Positions 27,377 to 35,282 of a stretch of DNA of 38,797 bases are shown here, piece by piece. Each line of letters begins with the position of its first letter. Within the stretch, counting starts at the first letter, position 1. A program made the position numbers and the translations under genes. This stretch comes from Bacteroidetes bacterium MED-G21 (GTDB taxonomy: Bacteria; Bacteroidota; Bacteroidia; Flavobacteriales; UBA7430), in the NCBI GenBank assembly GCA_002457305.1, contig NTKG01000007.1:1-38797 (forward strand). The letters run 5' to 3'. The notes beneath the pieces are model-generated. The model was not told the origin of the DNA. It made no database searches and was given only the letters and a program-made list of their open reading frames with translations.

Positions 27377-27381
27377 ATTTT

Positions 27382-28815
27382 ATGTTAAAGCAGTCCCTAA
27401 ATCAAAAATTAGCACAGAAACTTTCGCCTCAGCAGATTAAGTTGATGAAGCTTATACAGCTTCCAACAATTGAATTAGAGCAAAAAGTTAAAGATGAATT
27501 GGAGGAAAATCCAGCTATCGAGGAGGTGACTGAAAGAAGTTCAGATGCTGAATATGATGAAATAAAAGGTCAGGATTCGGATTCACAGGACATTAATGTC
27601 GATGAGTACCTAAGTGATGACGAAATACCTCGGTACCGTACGGTGGCAAATAATATTAGTCCTGATCAAGAAGATAAGTCTGTACCTATTGCTATGGGGG
27701 TAAGTATGTTGGAGACTTTAGAGCGTCAACTTGCATTAAGAGATTTAGATGATCATCAGTATAAAATAGGGTTATTCCTAATTGGTTGTTTAAATGATGA
27801 TGGCTATATAAGGAGAGACTTTTCAGCTATATTGGATGATCTTGCTTTTTCCCAAAATATTTCAACAACTGAGATAGAGCTACTCGATGTTTTAAAGATC
27901 ATTCAGGATTTTGATCCTGTTGGAATTGGTGCTCGAGATTTACAAGAATGCTTAAAGATACAGTTAGATAAAAAGCAGTTGTCTGTTTCGGTAGATTTAG
28001 CAAAAGAAATAGTATCTAATCATTTTAATGAATTAACTAAAAAGCATTACTCAAAGCTCCTTTCTAGGCTGGCTGTTTCAGAAGAGGTGCTAAAAGATTC
28101 ATTAGATGAGATCTCTAAATTGAATCCTAAGCCTTGTGCGTTTGGTTCTTCTAAAGTGGTACAGCATATTATTCCTGATTTTGTAATATCTATTATCGAT
28201 GGTCAATTAGATTTAGTTATGAATACAGGAATGATTCCTGAATTAAGAATTAACAGTTCGTTTAAAGATTTGTTGCAAGGTTATAAAGAATCTAATCATT
28301 CAGAGGATAAAGAGCAAAAAGCTGCAGTTCTTTTTGTGAAACAAAAGTTAGATTCAGCAAAATGGTTTATTGACGCTATTAAACAAAGGCATAGAACACT
28401 AATGTTGACAATGAATGCAATAATGAATTTTCAAGAAGCTTATTTTTTAACGGGAGATGAAAAGCTTCTAAAGCCAATGATTCTAAAGGATGTTGCAGAA
28501 ATTGTAGCTATGGATATTTCTACAGTCTCTAGAGTGGCAAATAGTAAATATGTTGATACGCCTTATGGTACATTTTTAGTAAAACATTTTTTCTCTGAGT
28601 CATTAAAAAATATTAAGGGAGAGGATGTTTCAACTAAAGAAATTAAAATGATATTGGATGAGCTGATTAAAAATGAAAATAAAACAAACCCATTAACCGA
28701 CACTAAGTTAATGGACTTATTGAAAAAGAGGGGATATCCGATTGCCCGACGAACGGTTGCTAAGTATAGAGAGCAAATGAGTATTCCTGTTGCCCGTTTA
28801 AGAAAAGAAATTTAG
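27382..28815 (+). CDS. rpoN: RNA polymerase sigma-54 factor
   Basis: 477 residues. It directs RNA polymerase to -24/-12 promoters that need an AAA+ activator. Region I has QSLNQKLAQKLSPQQIKLMKLIQ, the glutamine/leucine-rich start. Region II is acidic (about 50-90). The core-binding part includes DDDGYIRRDF and FDPVGIGARDLQECL. The helix-turn-helix has LKDVAEIVAMDISTVSRV, with NSKYVDTPYGTFLVKHFF next to it. The C-terminal RpoN box ARRTVAKYRE is intact at 455-464. It is co-transcribed with asnS (five-base gap). No bacterial enhancer-binding activator is in the window. Confidence 0.96.
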   Translation: MLKQSLNQKLAQKLSPQQIKLMKLIQLPTIELEQKVKDELEENPAIEEVTERSSDAEYDEIKGQDSDSQDINVDEYLSDDEIPRYRTVANNISPDQEDKSVPIAMGVSMLETLERQLALRDLDDHQYKIGLFLIGCLNDDGYIRRDFSAILDDLAFSQNISTTEIELLDVLKIIQDFDPVGIGARDLQECLKIQLDKKQLSVSVDLAKEIVSNHFNELTKKHYSKLLSRLAVSEEVLKDSLDEISKLNPKPCAFGSSKVVQHIIPDFVISIIDGQLDLVMNTGMIPELRINSSFKDLLQGYKESNHSEDKEQKAAVLFVKQKLDSAKWFIDAIKQRHRTLMLTMNAIMNFQEAYFLTGDEKLLKPMILKDVAEIVAMDISTVSRVANSKYVDTPYGTFLVKHFFSESLKNIKGEDVSTKEIKMILDELIKNENKTNPLTDTKLMDLLKKRGYPIARRTVAKYREQMSIPVARLRKEI

Positions 28816-28881
28816 AGTATAAATTATAATAAGTTAATATTGTAGATACATATAAGTTTGATTATTTAAATGTAAAGTAGT

Positions 28882-28889
28882 AAATTTGC
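28882..28889 (+). promoter_or_regulatory. -7 box of the ArsR-type regulator
   Basis: TAAATTTG, an exact TAnnTTTG match, about 20 bases before ATG 28910 (positions good to about one base). It supports ATG 28910 over an upstream in-frame TTG at about 28886, which would lie inside this box. A C-run follows in the short leader. Confidence 0.5.
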
Positions 28890-28909
28890 TTCTTATAATC
28901 CCCCCCATT

Positions 28910-29203
28910 ATGAAAACAATAAACCTAAATTCAGAATCTTTACATACAGCTGCCTCTATGTTAAAAGTGTTAGGGCATCCTATACGTATCTCAATTATTG
29001 AGCTACTAGATGATACTAATAAGATGTCGGTAACTGAGATTTTTAAAGCTTTAAAAATTGAACAAGCAATTGCCTCACATCATTTAAATACACTCAAAAA
29101 TAAACGAATATTGATGTCTGAAAGGGTAGGTAAGAATACTTATTATTCTGTTAGTGACCCTAATTTAATATCAGCTGTAAATAGTGTGCGTTCATATAAG
29201 TAG
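28910..29203 (+). CDS. ArsR-family winged-helix transcriptional regulator
   Basis: 97 residues from ATG 28910. It is a DNA-binding repressor type. Family marks: AASMLKVLGHPIRISIIELL (first helices) and MSVTEIFKALKIEQAIASHH, with recognition helix AIASHHLNTLKNKRIL. The wing is SERVGKNTYYSVSD. The classic metal-binding CxC of ArsR/SmtB helix 3 is absent and the protein has no cysteine at all, so it does not sense metals by that site. It stands between rpoN and a secreted C25 peptidase gene. A near-palindrome at 29246-29263, just downstream, is a candidate operator. The regulated gene is not known. Confidence 0.85.
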   Translation: MKTINLNSESLHTAASMLKVLGHPIRISIIELLDDTNKMSVTEIFKALKIEQAIASHHLNTLKNKRILMSERVGKNTYYSVSDPNLISAVNSVRSYK

Positions 29204-29245
29204 AGCTATACAATTCACGTTATTTTGATTTCAATTTTAAGTATT

Positions 29246-29263
29246 AACAATTACATAATTGTT
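29246..29263. promoter_or_regulatory. Inverted repeat ahead of the C25 peptidase gene (candidate operator)
   Basis: AACAATTA-CA-TAATTGTT: perfect 8-base arms with a two-base centre, 22 bases before ATG 29285. Size and AT-rich form suit a winged-helix dimer such as the adjacent ArsR-type protein. I find no second copy ahead of the regulator gene itself. Confidence 0.35.
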
Positions 29264-29284
29264 TAAAATCTAATTATAATACCT

Positions 29285-32200
29285 ATGAATAAGATTTTAT
29301 TTTTCATTAGCTTAATTACATTAAATAGTTTTGCTCAAAATAGTTTTTTTGATATTATTTCAAATTCTAAAAAAGCCAGTCATTTGCTTCTTACTATTGG
29401 TGATGTAGAATTTAGAAACACAGAAAATAGAGGTGAATTATTTACTGAGATTCATATTGATGGGTTTTCAAAATCTTATGATTTAGGTAATCCGGACTTG
29501 CCAGTATATTCTAAATTGATAGAGATTCCTTCCAATGGAGATGTTTCTATCTCTATTATTAATAAAACTGAAAGCCATATAGATTTATCAGGTATAGGGT
29601 TTCCAGACAAACTGATCCCATCTCAACGTTCTATATCTAAGAGCGAAGACCCTACTCTTGTTGATTTTAAATTTAATGAAAAGGTTTATTCGACTGATGA
29701 ATTTTATGCGAATGAATTGATAAGTGTCGAGCGATTAGGGATTATGAGAGGTAGAACTATAGCACGAATTAAAATTTCACCTTTTGCATATAATCCTTTG
29801 ACACATTCTCTAAAGGTCATCGAGGATTTGGAATTTAAGGTTGAATATTCATCAAATATTCAACCCCCAAATAATGCTCACTATTCGAGAGTATATTCAA
29901 CAAATTTCTCAAAATTAATTAACGCAGATATTCATTCAAAGAATGATTTTACAAGTTTGCCTATAAGAATGATTATTCTTTCTGACCCTATGTTTGAAGA
30001 AGAATTACAAGAATTTATAGCTTGGAAAACAAGATTAGGATTTGACGTTATTGAAGCATACAAAGGAGATGACGGTGTTGGAAATACAAAAGAATCTATG
30101 AAGGCTTTTGTTCAGTCCTATTATGACAATGCAACAGCGGAAGAACCAGCTCCTACGTATTTGTTAATTGTAGGTGATCACGAGCAAATACCTAGTTTTC
30201 AGATGGGCAATGGTAATTGGGGAGGTCATACTTCTGATATGGTTTACTGTGAGTTTGACGGGAATGGGGACTATTTTCCTGAAATGTATTATGGACGATT
30301 TTCTGCCAGTACAGTAAATGAATTGATTCCTCAGATTGATAAAACATTAGAGTATGAACAGTATACCATGCCAGACCCATCCTATTTAGATGAGGTTTTA
30401 TTGGTTGCAGGAGTTGACCAGAGTATGGCTATGATTCATGGAAATGGACAAATTAACTATGGAACAGATTATTATTTTAATACAGATCATGGATTAACCT
30501 CATATACTTTTTTGTATCCTGAGTCTGGAAATTCTGCATCAGAGCAGGAAATAATTAATGAGATAAGTAAAGGAGTTGGATATGCAAATTACACTGCTCA
30601 TTGCAGTCCTGAGGGCTGGGCTGAACCTGCTTTTCTTGTAAATGATGTAAGTGGATTAGACAACCAGAATCAATATGGTTTATTGATTGGTAATTGTTGT
30701 AATTCTAATGAATTTGCTGGAGTAACATGTTTAGGTGAGGCATTACTGAGAACACCAAATAAAGGAGCTGTTGGTTATATTGGGGCAACAAATAGTACCT
30801 ATTGGGATGAAGATTTTTATTGGAGTGTTGGGAATGGAGAAGCGGTTGTTAATCCTTCTTATGAAGAGACGGGGCGTGGTGTTTATGATTGCAGTTTTCA
30901 TGAAAATGATGAGAGTGAGGAGACCTGGTCGATTACTCAAGGACAAATACTCCATGCTGGTAATCTTGCTGTATCCGAATCAAATGCAGACGATGAGTAT
31001 TATTGGGAGATTTATATGTTAATGGGAGACCCTACCGTACTAACTTATTATGGTGTGCCTTCAATCTTATCAATTAATCATCCTGAGGTATTGCCTATGG
31101 GCTCCAATTCAATTAATATTTCTTCAGAGCAACATACTTATGTAGCTGTTAATCAGGGTGGCGTTTTATTAGATGCTTCTTATACCGATGCGTCTGGAAA
31201 TGTGATTTTAAATTTCGATCCTCTTGATTCAATGGTACCTTTAGAAATTGTAGCTAGTAAACAAAACAAGCAAGTTTATATCCAGGATGTTAATATTATG
31301 TCTGCAGATGCACCGTTTGTTGTTTTTTCTGAATTGTCTATTAACGGTACTGCAGGAGATACTCAAGTTAATGGTGGAGAAAGTTTTTCTGTTGATGTTG
31401 AGTTGCAAAATTTTGGAATGGTTGAGACTGGAGACTTGCTTATGGAGGTTTCAACTGATAATCCTTATGTTAATATCTCATCTGAATCATTAAGTTTTGA
31501 TGGATTAGGAGCAGCGGATACTTTGACATTAGCAGATGCTGTGTCTATTGATTTAATTGGCCCAGTTGAAGATCAAGAAAATATTGCTTTGACTTTTACA
31601 ATTTCTGACTCCTCTGGAAATATTTGGGAGACATATGGAAGTTTTACAGTAAATGCTCCAGATATAGAGTTCATTTCTCATACAATAGATGATGCTGATG
31701 GAAATGGATTTATTGACTTTAATGAGTCAGGTGTTTTAAATGTTACACTTGCTAATGTTGGGCACCTAAATAGCTTAGATGGGCTTGCAGTGGTGAGTTC
31801 AGATTTCAGCGCTCTGCAAATTAGTCAAGATTCAATTTCATTTAGTCCTATTAATGAAGGTTCTGAAGTTGTTATATCAATTCCAGTTTTTCTAGATGAA
31901 ATGGCTCCTAATGGAGAGGATTACCAGATATACATTGTGGCCACTACTCAAGATAATTATACTTGTGATTATTTAGTTAATCTTAATACGTCTAATTGTT
32001 CATTGGGTTCATTTGAGGTTCAGGTCAATCTTACAACTGATGGTTTCCCTGATGAGATATCCTGGACACTTGCGGATATTAACGAAACTGTTCTTGGAAA
32101 TGCCCCTTTTAACTCTCTACAAGAAGAAACCAATTACGAAGAGGTGTTTTGTGTAAATAATAATGCATATTTAACTTTTGAGATTATAGACGACTATGGT

Positions 32201-32647
32201 GATGGATTACTTTGGGGAGGATATGAGATTATAGTATGTGATCAAGTGATAGCATCTGGAAGTAATTACGGAGATGGAGAAACAATTTCTTTTATTGCTG
32301 GTTGTGATCAGTCATTAACTGTCGGATGTACTGACCCTGAATCATCAAATTATGATGAAAATGCAATTATTGATGATGGCTCTTGTGAACAATTAGGAAT
32401 AAATGAGTTAATTGAACGCATTAGTATTTATCCAAACCCAGCCAGTGATAATATTCTTATAAATTATGGCGGAGCGGAAGTAACTTCTATTAAAATCATT
32501 GATATGACCGGTCGTGAAGTTTTAACAAATTCATTAAATAAACAAGTAAACAAGATTTATCTTAATGATTTGGAATCAGGGACTTATTTTGTGAAGTTCA
32601 ATTTTATAAACGGTAATCATATTATTAAAAATCTTATAATTCTTTAA
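29285..32647 (+). CDS. Secreted gingipain-family (C25) cysteine peptidase with type A T9SS sorting domain
   Basis: 1120 residues. Signal peptide MNKILFFISLITLNSFAQ. A C25-type propeptide (about 20-200) has LGNPDLPVYSKLIEIP. The catalytic domain (about 225-560) starts LPIRMIILSDPMFEEELQEF, with YLLIVGDHEQIPSF. Catalytic H439 lies in NYTAHCSPEGW and C472, second of the pair C471-C472, in GNCCNSNEF; their spacing of 33 equals that in gingipains. Ig-like regions follow (about 600-900), then a DDYGDGL module (about 904-1015) shared with the adhesin, a CTDPESSNYDENA...DDGSC calcium-loop-like motif, and the type A sorting tail (ISIYPNPASDNILINYG, GTYFVKFNF). Exported by T9SS; proteolysis of external protein is inferred. 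PorU is unlikely: no porV neighbour and different N-terminus. Confidence 0.9.
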   Translation: MNKILFFISLITLNSFAQNSFFDIISNSKKASHLLLTIGDVEFRNTENRGELFTEIHIDGFSKSYDLGNPDLPVYSKLIEIPSNGDVSISIINKTESHIDLSGIGFPDKLIPSQRSISKSEDPTLVDFKFNEKVYSTDEFYANELISVERLGIMRGRTIARIKISPFAYNPLTHSLKVIEDLEFKVEYSSNIQPPNNAHYSRVYSTNFSKLINADIHSKNDFTSLPIRMIILSDPMFEEELQEFIAWKTRLGFDVIEAYKGDDGVGNTKESMKAFVQSYYDNATAEEPAPTYLLIVGDHEQIPSFQMGNGNWGGHTSDMVYCEFDGNGDYFPEMYYGRFSASTVNELIPQIDKTLEYEQYTMPDPSYLDEVLLVAGVDQSMAMIHGNGQINYGTDYYFNTDHGLTSYTFLYPESGNSASEQEIINEISKGVGYANYTAHCSPEGWAEPAFLVNDVSGLDNQNQYGLLIGNCCNSNEFAGVTCLGEALLRTPNKGAVGYIGATNSTYWDEDFYWSVGNGEAVVNPSYEETGRGVYDCSFHENDESEETWSITQGQILHAGNLAVSESNADDEYYWEIYMLMGDPTVLTYYGVPSILSINHPEVLPMGSNSINISSEQHTYVAVNQGGVLLDASYTDASGNVILNFDPLDSMVPLEIVASKQNKQVYIQDVNIMSADAPFVVFSELSINGTAGDTQVNGGESFSVDVELQNFGMVETGDLLMEVSTDNPYVNISSESLSFDGLGAADTLTLADAVSIDLIGPVEDQENIALTFTISDSSGNIWETYGSFTVNAPDIEFISHTIDDADGNGFIDFNESGVLNVTLANVGHLNSLDGLAVVSSDFSALQISQDSISFSPINEGSEVVISIPVFLDEMAPNGEDYQIYIVATTQDNYTCDYLVNLNTSNCSLGSFEVQVNLTTDGFPDEISWTLADINETVLGNAPFNSLQEETNYEEVFCVNNNAYLTFEIIDDYGDGLLWGGYEIIVCDQVIASGSNYGDGETISFIAGCDQSLTVGCTDPESSNYDENAIIDDGSCEQLGINELIERISIYPNPASDNILINYGGAEVTSIKIIDMTGREVLTNSLNKQVNKIYLNDLESGTYFVKFNFINGNHIIKNLIIL

Positions 32648-32670
32648 CAATTATTAAAATCATACCACAT

Positions 32671-32997
32671 ATGAAAAAATTAAAATATGCTAGTATTATT
32701 ACTTTATTGTTTCTATGTTCTTGTTCTGTAATAAATCCAGTTTTAACTGAGGAAGAAAAAGAAAAGTTTGTTTTAAAAGGAGATAAAGTATTATATGAAG
32801 GCGAAGTTGTAGGTGTATTTGGACCAATGGAGTACGAATATTCTAATGGTAAATTTCAAAAAGAAATCAGTGTTGTACAAAAATCATTTTATTATGATGA
32901 AATGACTGTTAAGATTGCACACTTTTTATCAATGAGATTCCCTAAATCCAAAATCGAGGTCAAGGTTCCAAGAGATGACCAACTTGATAGATTTTAA
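32671..32997 (+). CDS. Small lipoprotein of unknown function
   Basis: 108 residues. The signal sequence MKKLKYASIITLLFLCSCSV has a lipobox (LCSC), predicting lipidation at C16 or C18 and a membrane-attached protein. The mature part is short and charged (EEEKEKFVLKGDKVLYEGEVVGVFG), with a basic C-terminal end (PKSKIEVKVPRDDQLDRF). I recognise no domain. It starts 23 bases after the C25 peptidase stop, so it could share that transcript, and it ends before a strong terminator at 33014. Whether it helps the peptidase is unknown. Confidence 0.8.
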   Translation: MKKLKYASIITLLFLCSCSVINPVLTEEEKEKFVLKGDKVLYEGEVVGVFGPMEYEYSNGKFQKEISVVQKSFYYDEMTVKIAHFLSMRFPKSKIEVKVPRDDQLDRF

Positions 32998-33013
32998 TTT
33001 TTGTTTTAAAATA

Positions 33014-33042
33014 AAAAAAGCCCACTTAACGTGGGCTTTTTT
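33014..33042. terminator. Bidirectional intrinsic terminator
   Basis: A 12-bp perfect stem AAAAAAGCCCAC / GTGGGCTTTTTT with loop TTAAC. Runs of A and T on the two sides let it end both the lipoprotein gene (+) and the SulP-carbonic anhydrase operon (-). Confidence 0.85.
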
Positions 33043-33055
33043 AATGTCTAATTTT

Positions 33056-33676
33056 TTAATAAAATTCCACGGTTCCATTTGAAACGTAATACATCCCACC
33101 TATAATTTTTATTTCACCGTTGTCTTCCATTTCTTTTAGTATAGGACTTTCGGTTCTAATTTTTTCGATAGTATTCTTAACATTTGATTCTGCAATTAAA
33201 TGAACATATTCACTATTTTGAGAATTTCGTTCTCCTTCTGAGTATTGATTTGAATTGATCACTTGATCAAAATTCGATAACATTGATGTTAAATTACCTA
33301 ATTTAACTCCATCACACGCACCTTTTACTGCACCACATTGAGAATGGCCCAATACTAAAATAACTTTTGAGCCAGCTACTTTACAGGCAAACTCCATACT
33401 CCCTAAAATATCTGTATTAACAAAATTACCAGCAATTCTAACATTGAAAATGTCACCTATTCCCTGATCAAAAATTATTTCTGCAGGAACTCTTGAGTCA
33501 ATACAGCCAAGTATACATGCTAAGGGATACTGACCTGAACTTGTTCCTTTGACTTCTGCAGAGAAATCTTTTTTGGTTTCATTACCATTAATAAATCTTT
33601 TGTTTCCTTCTTTAAGAATATTGATGACCTCAGTAGGACTAATATTAATTTGAGATTCTTTGTTGGCTGCTATCAT
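33056..33676 (-). CDS. Beta-class carbonic anhydrase
   Basis: 206 residues from ATG 33676. The frame extends to a TTG at 33718, which would overlap the transporter gene by 38 bases; ATG four bases after the transporter stop is far more natural. It interconverts CO2 and bicarbonate. Zinc ligands C58, H111 and C114, and the Asp-Arg pair D60/R62, are seen in LACILGCIDSRVPAEIIFDQ and VLVLGHSQCGAVKGACDG. The N-terminus ISPTEVINILKEGNKRFINGN is the family's usual one. It lacks a signal peptide, so cytosolic. Its gene follows a SulP transporter directly, which suggests they move and hydrate inorganic carbon together. Confidence 0.94.
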   Translation of the reverse strand: MIAANKESQINISPTEVINILKEGNKRFINGNETKKDFSAEVKGTSSGQYPLACILGCIDSRVPAEIIFDQGIGDIFNVRIAGNFVNTDILGSMEFACKVAGSKVILVLGHSQCGAVKGACDGVKLGNLTSMLSNFDQVINSNQYSEGERNSQNSEYVHLIAESNVKNTIEKIRTESPILKEMEDNGEIKIIGGMYYVSNGTVEFY

Positions 33677-33680
33677 AGAA

Positions 33681-35195
33681 TTAAATATTAATTTCACTAA
33701 TGTTAACTGGATTTTCAAATGTACCCTTATCAGATTGAATTGTAACTTTTAATTTTCTTTCTGATTTAGTTTCAAGAAAATCATTTAGTATTTCAATGAT
33801 ATCATTGTCTAAATATTTATTGTTTTTTATATTAATATTTACTGAACTTTCAGGTTTTACTTTATCAAGTTCACTAAATATAGAATCTTTGTTTATAAAT
33901 GTTACTTCTTCAGCAAGAGTAATATTTACTGATTTTTCGTCAAGTTCAGTTGAATGAGAATTTTTATAGCTTTCTAGTAAAATAATAACTATTGCTAAGA
34001 CAAGTCCCATGGAAATTCCCATCAATAAATCTGTAAAAATAATACCTATAATTGTAATCATAAATGGTACAAATTGCTTCCACCCCAAATGATACATTGA
34101 TTTAAATAAAGCAGGCTTTGCAAGTTTATATCCAACAAGAAATAAAATTGATGCTAATACGGATAAAGGTATTTTATTCAATAGTGCAGGTATTGTCAAT
34201 ACAGAAATCAAAAGCAAAAAACCGTGAATGATAGCTGATGATTTTGTTTTACCCCCAGACTGAAGATTTGCTGAACTTCGAACGATAACTTGTGTCACAG
34301 GGAGGCCTCCAATAATACCTGACAACATATTACCAATACCTTGGGCGATTAATTCACGATTTTTAGGAGTTACTCTTTTCTGTGGATCGAGTTTGTCAGT
34401 TGCTTCAACACAAAGAAGAGTTTCTAAACTTGCTACTAAGGCAATAGTAAACGCAACTACCCATATATCAACGTTACTTATGGCGGAGAAATTAGGTAAT
34501 GTGAAGAATTTACTAATCAATTCAGATGAATTACTTGGAACAGGAACGTCTACTAAATTACTTTTTACAATACCCCATTTTTCATTTCCAGACATAGTTA
34601 CTGTATAAATAATTCCAACAATAACTGCAACTAGTGGACCTTGTACAAGTTGAAAAATTTTAGCTTTTTTTGAAAGTACTGATTCCCAGAGAATAAGTAT
34701 GAACAATCCGATGATTCCCACAAGAGTTGAGCCTAAGCTGATCTCACTTAGCATATTGCTACCTAATTCTAAATTTTTGTTTCCAAAAAAGTATGGAATT
34801 TGTTTTATAAATATAATTAAACCGATACCAGTTAACATCCCTTTAATCACTGATGAAGGAAAGTACTGACCAATAACGCCCGCTTTGAGAATCCCAAATG
34901 TCAGCTGAATTACACCACCAATTACCACAGCTAAAAGGAAATTTTCAAATCCATTTAATGTGCTTATTGCTGTCAGAACAATAGCTGCTAGTCCTGCCGC
35001 AGGTCCGCTTACTCCAATTTGAGAACCACTTAATAGACCGACAACAATACCGCCAATTATACCAGCAATAATTCCTGAAAATAAAGGAGCACCACTAGCA
35101 AGAGCAATCCCTAAGCAGAGAGGTATCGCAACAAAAAAAACGACAATACTCGCAGGGATATCTGATTTTAAATTGTTTAAAAAATTATTTGTCAT
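33681..35195 (-). CDS. SulP-family anion transporter (probable bicarbonate type)
   Basis: 504 residues. It begins LKSDIPASIVVFFVAIPLCL, the first SulP segment, followed by SGAPLFSGIIAGIIGGIVV and GSQIGVSGPAAGLAAIV. The membrane part has about 12-14 spans to residue 400, including GMLTGIGLIIFIKQIPYFFG and NMLSGIIGGLPVTQVIVRSS. A short STAS-like domain follows (about 415-495). SulP proteins move sulfate, bicarbonate or other anions. Coupling to a carbonic anhydrase gene four bases away favours bicarbonate, possibly with sodium. Transport direction and ion are inferred from context. A TATCTTTG box lies upstream at 35276-35269 (this strand). Confidence 0.88.
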   Translation of the reverse strand: MTNNFLNNLKSDIPASIVVFFVAIPLCLGIALASGAPLFSGIIAGIIGGIVVGLLSGSQIGVSGPAAGLAAIVLTAISTLNGFENFLLAVVIGGVIQLTFGILKAGVIGQYFPSSVIKGMLTGIGLIIFIKQIPYFFGNKNLELGSNMLSEISLGSTLVGIIGLFILILWESVLSKKAKIFQLVQGPLVAVIVGIIYTVTMSGNEKWGIVKSNLVDVPVPSNSSELISKFFTLPNFSAISNVDIWVVAFTIALVASLETLLCVEATDKLDPQKRVTPKNRELIAQGIGNMLSGIIGGLPVTQVIVRSSANLQSGGKTKSSAIIHGFLLLISVLTIPALLNKIPLSVLASILFLVGYKLAKPALFKSMYHLGWKQFVPFMITIIGIIFTDLLMGISMGLVLAIVIILLESYKNSHSTELDEKSVNITLAEEVTFINKDSIFSELDKVKPESSVNINIKNNKYLDNDIIEILNDFLETKSERKLKVTIQSDKGTFENPVNISEINI

Positions 35196-35268
35196 TTTTG
35201 CAACCCTTTGATTAATATAATAAATAACTGAACTAATTCAATTTTAGTGTTTAAAAAAGTATTTTTTG

Positions 35269-35276
35269 CAAAGATA
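35269..35276 (-). promoter_or_regulatory. -7 box of the SulP-carbonic anhydrase operon
   Basis: Minus-strand TATCTTTG, an exact TAnnTTTG match lying between the TonB receptor stop and the SulP start, 73 bases ahead of its ATG. It shows the operon need not depend on the receptor transcript. No clear -33 element. Confidence 0.5.
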
Positions 35277-35282
35277 AATGTT

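Noticed and set aside
28886-28909. Upstream TTG start for the ArsR-type gene
   Set aside because: It falls in or right beside the -7 box; ATG 28910 gives the normal family N-terminus.
30743-31493. Several alternative frames inside the C25 peptidase gene that could suggest a frameshift
   Set aside because: The main frame is continuous through catalytic, Ig-like and sorting parts; the others show no domain.
29285-32647. C25 peptidase as the T9SS sortase PorU
   Set aside because: There is no porV neighbour, the N-terminal propeptide is of the secreted gingipain type, and the protein carries cargo-type modules.
33677-33718. TTG 33718 start for the carbonic anhydrase
   Set aside because: It would overlap the SulP gene by 38 bases and add 14 residues unlike the family; ATG 33676 fits.
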